Positions 46,220 through 53,802 of a stretch of DNA of 64,000 bases are shown one piece after another. Under the pieces are notes generated by a model, which had not been told where the DNA came from, did no database searches, and was given only the letters and a program-made list of their open reading frames with translations. The stretch lies in contig NZ_JAHBAH010000001.1 of NCBI RefSeq assembly GCF_020510425.1, forward strand, positions 3,453,001 to 3,517,000, written 5' to 3'. The position numbers and the translations under genes are program-made. The stretch comes from Quatrionicoccus australiensis. GTDB lineage: Bacteria; Pseudomonadota; Gammaproteobacteria; Burkholderiales; Rhodocyclaceae. Position 1 is the first letter of the stretch; every line of letters begins with the position of its first letter.

Positions 46220-46894
46220 TATCAGTTTCCAGACTTGCGCCGCAGCTTTGCCGCGCAGGCGGACGAGGTAGATTTCATCGTTGCCCTGCTTGATGCGGCT
46301 GACTGCTTCGCCGACCGGGAGTTGCAGCAGCTCGGCGAGGATGAGCGGGGTGACGCCGCCGTGGCTGACGATCAGCACGCTGCCGTGCCGGTGTCTGGCG
46401 CGGATCTCGGCGATCGCCTGGGCGACGCGGCGGGCCTGGCTGGCGACGGATTCGCCGCCATCCAGGCTGTCTTCCAGATTGCCGCTGCGTGCCTTGAATT
46501 CGCCGCTCAGCTCGGCGTCGCGGCCGTCTTCGTAGATGCCTTCGAACTTGCCGAAGCTGCGCTCGGCAAGCGCGGCGAGTGGCTTGCCGGCTTGGCCGGG
46601 GCGGGCCAGTGCGGCGGTTTCGCCGGCGCGCGCCAGGCTGCTGTGATAGATGGCGGCGAAGCGGATGCCGGCCAGCTTGTCACCGAGCTGGCGGGCCTGC
46701 GCCCGGCCGGTTTCGTTGAGGTGGTTGTCGGTGCCGCCCTGCAGGCGTTTTTCCAGGTTCCAGTCGGTCTGGCCGTGGCGCGCCAGGTAGAGGTCGAGCA
46801 CCGGCTCGCCGGCCTGGGCCAGGCCGCTGGCGAGCAGAAGCAGGAACGGCAGCAGGATGGCGGCGAGGCGGCCGGTGATGTTGGCTTTTTTCAT
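46193..46894 (-). CDS. Exported histidine phosphatase (phosphoglycerate mutase-like)
   Basis: 233 residues. The signal peptide (ending GLAQAG) is followed by the histidine phosphatase domain with the catalytic LARHGQTDWN motif, the second acid segment and the second histidine in VLIVSHGGVTPLI. It should hydrolyse phosphoesters in the periplasm. The start MKKANITGR at 46894 is chosen because it begins the signal peptide. It lies 14 bases after the phytase-like gene, so both are probably one transcript acting on phosphorylated compounds. Confidence 0.87.
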   Translation of the reverse strand: MKKANITGRLAAILLPFLLLLASGLAQAGEPVLDLYLARHGQTDWNLEKRLQGGTDNHLNETGRAQARQLGDKLAGIRFAAIYHSSLARAGETAALARPGQAGKPLAALAERSFGKFEGIYEDGRDAELSGEFKARSGNLEDSLDGGESVASQARRVAQAIAEIRARHRHGSVLIVSHGGVTPLILAELLQLPVGEAVSRIKQGNDEIYLVRLRGKAAAQVWKLIAKETLEQL

Positions 46895-46908
46895 CGTCGT
46901 CTCCGCGC

Positions 46909-48276
46909 TCAGCGTGCCTTGAGTAGTTCGGGCACGTGCAGCAGGATGAACTCGTTGTCGTCCTGGCGGTTGGGCTGGCGGGCGGCCGAGTAGGGCAGGT
47001 TGTTGTCGTTGGCGACGACGATGTGCTCGGCGTCGACGACATCCACATCCTCGATGGTGACGAAGGGGAAGGTGAATTTGCCGTCCTTGCCGCCGCGTCG
47101 GGCGAGGCCCTGCGGATCGCGGATGTCGAGCAGATCGATGTGGCCGATCTTTTTCACGAAGCCTTCGCTGTCGGCTTCGCCCAGGCTGATCTTGTAGATG
47201 CGCTTGAATTTCGCCGGCACGTTCTGGCAATCCGGGCGGGCCGGGCCGTTGCAGGCGTGTTCGGGCAGGCCTTCGCCGTTGTCGCGCTCGATGATCAGGC
47301 CGCTGTCGGCATCGATCATGTTGAAGTCGCCGATGTTGTTGCCGTTCTGCTCAAGCGGGTATTTCCACGAGCGGCCGGTCCATTCGCCCCTGGCGACGCC
47401 GAATTCGAGGATGCGCAGGTATTCGCGGCCGTCCTTGTTCTCCCATTTCTTCTCTTCGGCGTTCCAGAGCGGGCCTTCGAGCAGCGGGTAGAGGAACTGG
47501 CCGTCCTTCGATGCGGCCATGCCTTCGTAACCGCGCGAGCGGCGGGCGACGGTGGTGAAGGCGCCGGAGGTGGCCGGCGTCGTCACGCTGTAGTGGTCGG
47601 GTGATTTGAGCGTCTTGCCGTCCACCTTGGTCTCGAACACAGCGAGCACTTTGCCCTTGCGGTCGGTCTTGATCAGGTAGGGACCGAGTTCGTCGCCGAA
47701 CCAGACGGCGTCGCCGATCGGCTGGATCGATTCGATGTCGAAGTCGGCGCCGGTCAGGTAGCGCTGCTTGGTGCCTTCATTGACGATGAGGAAGGGCACC
47801 TTGCGCTCCGGGTCGTGCAGGAAGGCGGTCTTGTGCAGCTTGACGCCGCCCTTCTGCCAGTCCGGCTGCAGGCGGTGGAACATCAGCATCGCGTCGGCGC
47901 TGTTGTTCTTGGCACCGTAGCCGTTGTCCTGCAGCACCCAGAAAGTGCCGTCGCCGTTGCTCTTGATCCCGGAAAAGCCCTGCACTGGTTGGCCCTTGAA
48001 GGGCAGCGGCACGCCGGTCGGGCGCGGCACGCCCTTGTCGGAAAGGTAGGAATAACCGGGCAGGCTGCCCAGGGCATCGACGCGGCGGCCGTCGGGGGCG
48101 GTGTACTTGCCGGAAATCTTCAGGCTTTCCGGCGCATCCTTGGGCGGGGCCAGGAAGGTTTGCGCCGGCAGCACGGCATGGCCGGCCAGCGTGGCGGGAA
48201 AGGCCTGGTCGGCGAGCGACAACGCCGGCGCGAGCGCGGCCGACAGGGCAAGAACGAGAGCGGAAGGCTTGAGCAT
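46909..48276 (-). CDS. Exported esterase-like/phytase-like protein
   Basis: 455 residues. The signal peptide (MLKPSALVLALSAALAPALSLA) is followed by a beta-propeller-like domain of the 'esterase-like activity of phytase' family, with GFSGIKSNGDGTFWVLQDNGYG, YEGMAASKDGQFLYPLLEG and EDVDVVDAEHIVVANDNNLPYS. Members are found in periplasmic or extracellular phosphoester metabolism, but the exact substrate is unknown. The ATG at 48276 starts the signal peptide. It forms a likely operon with the histidine phosphatase. Confidence 0.8.
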   Translation of the reverse strand: MLKPSALVLALSAALAPALSLADQAFPATLAGHAVLPAQTFLAPPKDAPESLKISGKYTAPDGRRVDALGSLPGYSYLSDKGVPRPTGVPLPFKGQPVQGFSGIKSNGDGTFWVLQDNGYGAKNNSADAMLMFHRLQPDWQKGGVKLHKTAFLHDPERKVPFLIVNEGTKQRYLTGADFDIESIQPIGDAVWFGDELGPYLIKTDRKGKVLAVFETKVDGKTLKSPDHYSVTTPATSGAFTTVARRSRGYEGMAASKDGQFLYPLLEGPLWNAEEKKWENKDGREYLRILEFGVARGEWTGRSWKYPLEQNGNNIGDFNMIDADSGLIIERDNGEGLPEHACNGPARPDCQNVPAKFKRIYKISLGEADSEGFVKKIGHIDLLDIRDPQGLARRGGKDGKFTFPFVTIEDVDVVDAEHIVVANDNNLPYSAARQPNRQDDNEFILLHVPELLKAR

Positions 48277-48412
48277 GGTGATTCCCGGAGCAAGTGGAGA
48301 CGATGCAAGCCTATGCATGTCGCGTTGCAGGGGAATGACGGGCAGATGACTCTGCCGGCCCGGGGGGCGGGCAAGGTCAGGCCTGCCGCAGCAAGCCTGA
48401 CCCGTGGGCCGA

Positions 48413-49066
48413 TCAGATGTGCGTGATCAGCGCTTCTGCCGGCAGGCGCGATTTCGGCAGCTTGGCGTTGAAGTCTTCGCTGCTGTGGTAGCCGAGGCTG
48501 GCGATGACGACGCTGCTCAGGCCTTGTGCGGCGAGGCCGAGTTCGGCGTCGAGGATCTTGGCGTCAAAGCCTTCCATCGGGCAGGCGTCGATTTCCAGCG
48601 TCGCGGCGCCGAGCAGTAGGGTGCCGAAGGCGAGGTAGAGCTGCTTTTCCATCCACAGCCGGGCGTCCTTGTACTCGTTGGCGTGCAGGTCGGCGTAGAA
48701 GCTGCGCGACTTGTGCTGGCCAGCCTTGGCGTCCGGCGTCGCAAAGCGGCCGTCCTGGTCTTCCTGTTCGAGCACGGCGAGCAGGTGATCGCCATCGAGC
48801 GCTTCGCGCACGCAAAAGACGACGACGTGCGAGGCATTGAGGATTTTCTGCTCGTTGTAGGAATAGGCGCCCTGCGCGGCCTTGGCGACGCGCGCCTTGC
48901 CTTCCGGCGTGCTGGCCACGACGAAGTGCCAGGGTTGCGAATTGACCGAGGAGGGCGCATAGCGCAGCAGGGTTTCAAGCTGGGCGAAGGTTTCGGCGGG
49001 AATCTTGCGGGCCGGGTCGAAAGCCTTGGAGGTGTAGCGGGTCTGGGCGATTTTGGCGATGTTCAT
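48413..49066 (-). CDS. nfsB: Oxygen-insensitive NAD(P)H nitroreductase (NfsB-like)
   Basis: 217 residues, the usual length. It has the FMN-binding nitroreductase fold with RYTSKAFDPARKI at the start, APSSVNSQPWHFVV, and ATLEIDACPMEGFD. It transfers two electrons from NAD(P)H to nitro groups or quinones as a dimer in the cytosol. The ATG at 49066 gives the canonical MNIAKIAQTRY start. It is followed (upstream on the minus strand) by a small monooxygenase gene, and the two may work together on aromatic or quinone compounds. Confidence 0.9.
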   Translation of the reverse strand: MNIAKIAQTRYTSKAFDPARKIPAETFAQLETLLRYAPSSVNSQPWHFVVASTPEGKARVAKAAQGAYSYNEQKILNASHVVVFCVREALDGDHLLAVLEQEDQDGRFATPDAKAGQHKSRSFYADLHANEYKDARLWMEKQLYLAFGTLLLGAATLEIDACPMEGFDAKILDAELGLAAQGLSSVVIASLGYHSSEDFNAKLPKSRLPAEALITHI

Positions 49067-49105
49067 GGATGGTTTTCTCGCGGGTAAATTGGCTGTTTTT
49101 TTTCG

Positions 49106-49114
49106 GGTTGACCG
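49106..49114. repeat. GGTTGACCG variant of the dispersed motif
   Basis: It lies between the nitroreductase and monooxygenase genes. It is preceded by GGCTGTTTTTTTTCG and followed by GTGGGCG, the same layout as the copies at 51406, 60373 and (inverted) 53712. Confidence 0.65.
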
Positions 49115-49122
49115 GTGGGCGT

Positions 49123-49410
49123 TCAGGACAACAGGTCGAGACGGTCGATGTTCACGCCGGTGACCTTGCCGTCGAGGGCGGCGCCGAGCGCGGCGAAATG
49201 CGGCGTCGCCATGTGGCGGTCGAGCGTCGCGTCGTCCTGCCAGCGTTCGATCATCACGAAGCGGTCCGGGGTGTCGCGCGCGGCGTGCAGATCGTATTGC
49301 AGGCAACCGGCTTCGGCGCGGCTCGGCGCGACGACGGCGAGCAGGGCGGCATGGACTGCGGCACGGTGTTCGGGCTGGGCGGTGATGGTGGCAACAACGC
49401 TGAGGGGCAT
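49123..49410 (-). CDS. Antibiotic biosynthesis monooxygenase (ABM)-family protein
   Basis: 95 residues forming a dimeric ferredoxin-like ABM domain: SVVATITAQPEHRAAVHAALLAVVAPSRAEAGCLQYDLH, ERWQDDATLDRHMATPHF. Small ABM proteins such as YgiN oxidise quinols or act on small aromatics. No partner is certain, but the neighbouring nitroreductase suggests a quinone or nitro-compound stress role. Confidence 0.87.
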   Translation of the reverse strand: MPLSVVATITAQPEHRAAVHAALLAVVAPSRAEAGCLQYDLHAARDTPDRFVMIERWQDDATLDRHMATPHFAALGAALDGKVTGVNIDRLDLLS

Positions 49411-49687
49411 GCGGATACTCCGGTGGATGGGTGACGGGGGCCAATCATGGCCGAATTCGATCGATCAAAGAAGCCATCTGACAAGGAAGTTGCCTCCGGT
49501 GTTCCGTTGCCGCTCATTCACATGCTTCTCCAGCCTCCCTTTTGCCAGCAAATGCGGCGAGTTCGTCCGTTTTTCTGGCGGCGGCAACCGGGTTGCGCGC
49601 AAAGTGCGGTCCTGATCGGAGTAAAATGCCGTCCCCCTGCTTATTCGCCTCTCTGGCGGATTGCCAAAATCTCCGGGAGACGATTCC

Positions 49688-51337
49688 ATGGCGGCCAACC
49701 AAGCCCCCGCAACACCTGACTTTTTCGACCGTCGCCGTACGGTCGCCCAGCCCGGCTTCAACCGCTGGCTGGTGCCGCCGGCCGCGCTGGCCATCCATCT
49801 GTGCATCGGCATGGCCTACGGTTTTTCCGTGTTCTGGCTGCCGCTGTCGCGCGCGCTCGGCATCACCAAGTCGATCGAATGCGCCAAGGACATGGGCTTC
49901 TTCGAGCAGGTGTTCAGCTCCGGCTGCGACTGGAAGATTTCCATGCTCGGCTGGATGTACACGATGTTCTTCGTCTTCCTCGGCTCCTCTGCCGCGATCT
50001 GGGGCGGCTGGCTGGAAAAGGCCGGGCCGCGCAAGGCCGGCGTCGTCTCGGCGGTGTGCTGGTGCGGCGGGCTGGTCATTTCGGCGCTCGGCGTGCATCT
50101 GCATCAGATCTGGCTGCTCTGGCTCGGTTCCGGCGTGATCGGCGGTATCGGCCTCGGCCTCGGCTACATCTCGCCGGTATCGACGCTGATCAAATGGTTC
50201 CCGGACCGGCGCGGCATGGCGACCGGCATGGCGATCATGGGCTTCGGCGGTGGCGCGATGATCGGTGCGCCGCTCGCCGACAAGCTGATGAAGTACTTCG
50301 CGACGCCGACCTCGGTCGGCGTGGTCGAAACCTTCCTCGCGCTGGCCGCGATCTACTTCGTTTTCATGATGGCCGGGGCGCTCGGCTACCGTGTGCCGGC
50401 CGAGAACTGGAAGCCGGCCGGCTGGACGCCGCCGGCCAAGGCGAAGACCTCGATGATCACCGACAGCCACGTGCACCTCGACGTCGCCTGGAAGACGCGC
50501 CAGTTCTGGCTGATCTGGGCCGTGCTCTGCCTCAACGTGACGGCCGGCATCGGCATCATCGGCATGGCCTCGCCGATGCTGCAGGAAGTCTTCGCCGGCA
50601 AGCTGATCGGTGTCGACGTTGCCTTCAACGACCTCGATGCCGCGCAGAAGGGCGCCATCGCTGCGGTGGCCGCTGGCTTCACCGGTCTGCTCTCGCTGTT
50701 CAACATCGGCGGACGCTTCTTCTGGGCCTCGCTGTCTGACCGGATCGGGCGCAAGGCCACCTATTTCACCTTCTTCCTGCTCGGCTTCGCGCTCTACGCC
50801 GCCATCCCGAGCACGGCGCAAGCCGGCAGCCTGGCCCTGTTCGTCGCCTTCTTCTGCATCATCCTGTCGATGTATGGCGGCGGTTTCGCGACGGTGCCGG
50901 CCTACCTCGCCGACATGTTCGGCACCCGTTTCGTCGGCGCCATCCACGGCCGCCTGCTCACCGCCTGGTCTGCCGCCGGCATCTTCGGGCCGGTGCTGGT
51001 GAACTACATCCGCGAATACCAGCTCGACCAGGGCGTCGCGCGCGCCGATGCCTACACCATCACCATGTACATCCTGGCCGGCCTGCTCGTGCTCGGCATG
51101 CTCTGCAACTGGCGCATCCACCAGGTCGCCGAAGAGCACCACATGACGCCGGACGAACTGGCCGAAGAAAAGAAGGGCGCCGACGACACGCACCAGCACT
51201 TCGTCGAAGACGTCTCGGCCCTGGTCAACGAAGCCAGCCACTCCTGGCGCGTCTTCCTCGCCTGGCTGGCCGTCTGGATCCCGCTCGGCTGGGGGGGCTG
51301 GATGACGATTCAGAAGACGATTGTGTTCTTCAAGTAA
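49688..51337 (+). CDS. OFA-family MFS transporter
   Basis: 549 residues with at least 12 membrane helices of the oxalate/formate antiporter branch. Pieces include AIHLCIGMAYGFSVFWLPLSRALG, GPRKAGVVSAVCW and SPVSTLIKWFPDRRGMATGMAIMGFGGGAMIGAPL. The region between helices 1 and 2 holds an extra insert (SIECAKDMGFFEQVFSSGCDWKIS). A further C-terminal hydrophobic helix (about residues 515-540, VFLAWLAVWIPLGWGGW) follows a cytosolic loop. The substrate is probably a small carboxylate; this cannot be settled from sequence. The start is at 49688 because the upstream extension lacks a ribosome site. Confidence 0.88.
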   Translation: MAANQAPATPDFFDRRRTVAQPGFNRWLVPPAALAIHLCIGMAYGFSVFWLPLSRALGITKSIECAKDMGFFEQVFSSGCDWKISMLGWMYTMFFVFLGSSAAIWGGWLEKAGPRKAGVVSAVCWCGGLVISALGVHLHQIWLLWLGSGVIGGIGLGLGYISPVSTLIKWFPDRRGMATGMAIMGFGGGAMIGAPLADKLMKYFATPTSVGVVETFLALAAIYFVFMMAGALGYRVPAENWKPAGWTPPAKAKTSMITDSHVHLDVAWKTRQFWLIWAVLCLNVTAGIGIIGMASPMLQEVFAGKLIGVDVAFNDLDAAQKGAIAAVAAGFTGLLSLFNIGGRFFWASLSDRIGRKATYFTFFLLGFALYAAIPSTAQAGSLALFVAFFCIILSMYGGGFATVPAYLADMFGTRFVGAIHGRLLTAWSAAGIFGPVLVNYIREYQLDQGVARADAYTITMYILAGLLVLGMLCNWRIHQVAEEHHMTPDELAEEKKGADDTHQHFVEDVSALVNEASHSWRVFLAWLAVWIPLGWGGWMTIQKTIVFFK

Positions 51338-51405
51338 GGCTGGTTGGGCGCGGCGAGCGGGTGCAATGCCTGCTCGCTGCGTTTTGGTTTTGCGGGGTTT
51401 TGGGT

Positions 51406-51414
51406 GGTTGACCG
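51406..51414. repeat. GGTTGACCG variant of the dispersed motif
   Basis: It lies downstream of the MFS gene and just outside the cassette region, preceded by T-tract GTTTTGGTTTTGCGGGGTTTTG and followed by GTGGGGCG. Confidence 0.65.
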
Positions 51415-51509
51415 GTGGGGCGGGTTACTGGCTTGGCTGGAGGTGAGGCGTTGTGGGAATTGCTAGCTTGGGGAGGCGCGTATTCAGTAGCACTCCATGC
51501 AACGCGGGA

Positions 51510-52451
51510 TTAGGCTCCAGCGGAAAATATTGTCTTAAGCATATGTTCATCGAAAGCTTCCGCCCTTTTTTCGAAAATCAAACGCGTAGCACTGTCCGTC
51601 ATTAGCTTAAAGATAATCGAACGAAGTACGTCGTCACAAAATACAGACGTTTCGATGATTTCGATAAGCTTGTTATTTCTTATCGTTGAGCCGTGAACTA
51701 CCTTTGAGCGAAGAGCATAGGCTTGTTTCACCTTCCTATACGTTTCGAGACGCTCTCCTGGCGCTGAATGCAAAAAACAAGTAACTCGCTCAGAAAGTTG
51801 ATGTGCTAGCTCGGTTTGGCTGGTAGCAAACAGCGTTTCAAATGCAGTGCAGTAGTGAGCAACTCGCATGGCCAAGTCGCTGTCGCCACGGGCGGCGTTA
51901 ACCAGGTAGAACGCTCTCGTTAGCCGCGTGTGTTCAGATGTTAGTTGCGACGTCGGCCGCGGGAATGGATGTTCCGGCATGCTTATTGCGTTGCGATAGA
52001 GATTTCGCATTACTCTGAGTTCTTCGCGAGTGATACGGATGATTTGCTTCTTTCCTTGAGAGTCAGAATAGAGATGCGCGATGAAGTTGCTAGATGCTGT
52101 TGCGAGGCCGTCTTCATCATAAAGAAGAAAGCCCATTTCGCAGTTGATCGAGTTGTCACGAATGGTCCAGGTGGTGAGTAAAAATGACTGGACCTCATAG
52201 AGCTTCGAAGTCAAACTTTCGATTGGCGTTTGATCTGCGGGAACTTCGTACTCGCAATAGATGACTGGCTGCCCATTGAGTAGGGAAGCGACTTCCATCT
52301 TGCCAATAATCGTGCGGTGTGCCGAAGAGATAAGCTTCGAGATGACCGATGGATTGTTGGATATCCGCATTTGACCATTGATCTTGTCGCCGACACCCAG
52401 ATCATCCGAGATATCGACGTCGTGAAGCAAAGCAATAAAAGTAGCTTTCAT
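51510..52451 (-). CDS. HEPN-domain protein in an integron cassette
   Basis: 313 residues. The N-terminal part (about 1-150) is a beta-rich region without a recognised family. The C-terminal part is helical and contains the HEPN RNase-type signature R248SKVVH253 (RX4H) in YALRSKVVHGSTI, as in the ApeA/HEPN group of defence proteins. The start at 52451 is chosen; the upstream extension covers a repeat. Base composition is lower in GC than the flanks, in line with transfer. The stop codon lies in GCCTAAT, one base off an attC R box. The function is unknown; RNA cleavage in phage defence is a hypothesis. Confidence 0.7.
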   Translation of the reverse strand: MKATFIALLHDVDISDDLGVGDKINGQMRISNNPSVISKLISSAHRTIIGKMEVASLLNGQPVIYCEYEVPADQTPIESLTSKLYEVQSFLLTTWTIRDNSINCEMGFLLYDEDGLATASSNFIAHLYSDSQGKKQIIRITREELRVMRNLYRNAISMPEHPFPRPTSQLTSEHTRLTRAFYLVNAARGDSDLAMRVAHYCTAFETLFATSQTELAHQLSERVTCFLHSAPGERLETYRKVKQAYALRSKVVHGSTIRNNKLIEIIETSVFCDDVLRSIIFKLMTDSATRLIFEKRAEAFDEHMLKTIFSAGA

Positions 52452-52503
52452 ACGCGACGTAGCGGGCTGTGCTCTAAGGTGAAAGTAAACGGCCTGCAAA
52501 ACT

Positions 52504-52555
52504 GGGGACAGACCACGGTTTTGCTTTGAATGCATGGAAACCGTGGTCTGTCCCC
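52504..52555. repeat. 18-bp perfect inverted repeat (GGGGACAGACCACGG type)
   Basis: GGGGACAGACCACGGTTT and its exact complement flank a 16-base loop. The element is just upstream of the HEPN gene inside the cassette. Sequences with this GACAGACCACG phrase are, as I recall, common as repetitive extragenic palindromes in betaproteobacteria. Confidence 0.8.
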
Positions 52556-52565
52556 GATTATTATT

Positions 52566-52594
52566 CCGATTGTCCCGATTGTCCCGATTGTCCG
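52566..52594. repeat. Short tandem repeat, about three copies of CCGATTGTCC
   Basis: Ten-base units are repeated almost three times directly beside the inverted repeat. It is too short for a CRISPR and lies within a cassette leader. Confidence 0.75.
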
Positions 52595-52639
52595 CTTTAG
52601 TTCGAGTGCGTTTTGAGTTGTCATGCGAAGAGTTGTGCC

Positions 52640-52720
52640 GCCCAACGTTGAACTAAATGGCGCGCCGCTTGCGGCGCGTCCAAGCGACCGTAGGGAGCGA
52701 TTTTGAGTGCGATGTTAGAC
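52640..52720 (-). mobile_element. Integron attC recombination site 1
   Basis: 81 bases. On the minus strand R'' GTCTAAC (52720-52714) and R' GTTGGGC (52646-52640) bound an imperfect palindrome with a central GC hairpin (GGCGCGCCGC TT GCGGCGCGTCC). The typical 3' end CATTTAGTTCAACGTTGGGC is present. The stop codon of the membrane-protein cassette gene lies inside R''. Confidence 0.88.
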
Positions 52721-53134
52721 ATTGCGCACACCCGATGTGGCGAACTTCCAGCCAAGGGGCCAGAGAACAAAATTTACCAAAAGCACTGGTATTGCAAACC
52801 ACATGAAATGTCCATATTCAGAGTGGCCCGAAAGGTAGCCGATAGACAGCGGAGCAATAGTTGTGGCGATAGCTGCAATGTTGCCAACCGCCAACATGCA
52901 GTGGCCAATAGCTGCCTTTCGTGACGACATTTCAAACACCGTGACCTTGCGTGTGACGATGAGGATCGAAACACCGGTAACAATAAGGAGGGCCGCCCAA
53001 CCACCGAGTACAACTGCAATAGATTCTTGTAAGCCCGCGTGAAGAAGAACCTCGGCAATGGCCATGTAGATGTAGACACCGAGCAGTAGCCCGATGACGA
53101 AGGCTAGTGGGAGGACGAAGTTCAAGAAGAGCAT
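52715..53134 (-). CDS. Four-helix membrane protein in an integron cassette
   Basis: 139 residues with four hydrophobic helices (about 2-26, 38-56, 72-95 and 106-125). No family is recognised. The ATG at 53134 is used; a TTG directly ahead of it could also serve. There is little upstream sequence and no clear ribosome site, as usual for cassette genes that begin right after the recombination site. It ends in attC site 1. Confidence 0.65.
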   Translation of the reverse strand: MLFLNFVLPLAFVIGLLLGVYIYMAIAEVLLHAGLQESIAVVLGGWAALLIVTGVSILIVTRKVTVFEMSSRKAAIGHCMLAVGNIAAIATTIAPLSIGYLSGHSEYGHFMWFAIPVLLVNFVLWPLGWKFATSGVRNV

Positions 53135-53143
53135 CAAGGAAAT

Positions 53144-53215
53144 GTCTAACGTGCAAGCTCAGCCGACGGCAAAAAGCGCAGCTTTTTGACGGTCGGCTGG
53201 AGCGGATTGTTGGGC
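53144..53215 (-). mobile_element. Integron attC recombination site 2
   Basis: 72 bases. On the minus strand GCCCAAC (53215-53209) begins and GTTAGAC (53150-53144) ends the site. Inside, CAGCCGACCGTCAAAAAGC pairs with GCTTTTTGCCGTCGGCTG around a TGC loop, the textbook attC hairpin. It separates the 71-residue gene from the membrane-protein gene. Confidence 0.92.
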
Positions 53216-53222
53216 ATGACCC

Positions 53223-53438
53223 TCACTCAAACACGACTCGTCCTGGATTTGCCCTACCGATCAAGCATAGGTCGGATGTTGATTTTGTTACTGCATTTGT
53301 GACGAAAAGCATTGCGCCAGTTTCACTGCCTGCCCGCGCAATAAGGCATAAGTCTGAAGTGCTGAATTTGGCGGCGTCAATTTTTACGCCGCCGCCAGCA
53401 CGCATAACCAAACAAAGATCAGATGTGCTTTTGCTCAT
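53223..53438 (-). CDS. 71-residue triple-repeat protein in an integron cassette
   Basis: The protein has three near-copies of a (K/F)STSDLCL(V/I)xRA motif at residues 3-14, 25-36 and 52-63, each with one cysteine (Cys9, Cys31, Cys58). The linkers are Gly/Ala-rich. A clear ribosome site (AGGAG, about 8 bases ahead) supports the ATG at 53438, and the stop is 8 bases from attC site 2. No family is recognised. A small beta-repeat fold is plausible; no function can be given. Confidence 0.75.
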   Translation of the reverse strand: MSKSTSDLCLVMRAGGGVKIDAAKFSTSDLCLIARAGSETGAMLFVTNAVTKSTSDLCLIGRANPGRVVFE

Positions 53439-53802
53439 GGAATTTCTCCTGTGTTTTATGCTCAACGTGAAGTAGACGGCGTTTTGATGTATACGCTGGC
53501 TCGGCGCCGTATACGCTGGATAACGAGATACTCTGGATGTAAGACACAACGGGCCTTTGGGCTGATTTGAAAGAATATTCATGGGAATGGATGGCGATCC
53601 AATACGGCGCAGCCAGCTCCCTTCCCCGATTCTGCCTGCAGCTAACCCTTTTGTCATTTCGTTGTTGGGCGTTCCTCAAAAAGACGGTCGATGGGTTTTC
53701 CGAGCTCTCCACCGGTCAACCGCCCAAAAACAGCAAAAACCAGCCGTCCACCGTCCCGCATCCGTAAAATCCCTCCCTCCGTTTCCCCGCCAAGGTTTCC
53801 CG
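53439..53802. other. Cassette boundary and upstream region of the methyltransferase gene
   Basis: This 364-base stretch has no supported gene. GTTGGGC at 53664-53670 matches an integron core site and may mark the edge of the cassette set, but its partner is not clear (only AGCTAAC at 53640-53646). The motif CGGTCAACC (53712-53720, inverse of GGTTGACCG) with AAAAACAGCAAAAACC follows. The methyltransferase promoter must lie in the last part. Confidence 0.5.
53712..53720. repeat. CGGTCAACC, inverted copy of the GGTTGACCG motif
   Basis: Flanked by CTCCAC on one side and GCCCAAAAACAGCAAAAACC on the other. It is the reverse-orientation equivalent of the copies at 49106 and 60373. Confidence 0.6.

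Noticed and set aside
52566..52594. Possible CRISPR-like repeat
   Set aside because: Units are 10 bases without spacers; this is a simple tandem repeat, and no cas gene is near.
53640..53670. Possible third attC or attI site (GCCCAAC and GTTAGCT on the minus strand)
   Set aside because: Only 17 bases lie between the two boxes and the second box is off consensus. It may be a remnant core site but does not form an attC hairpin.
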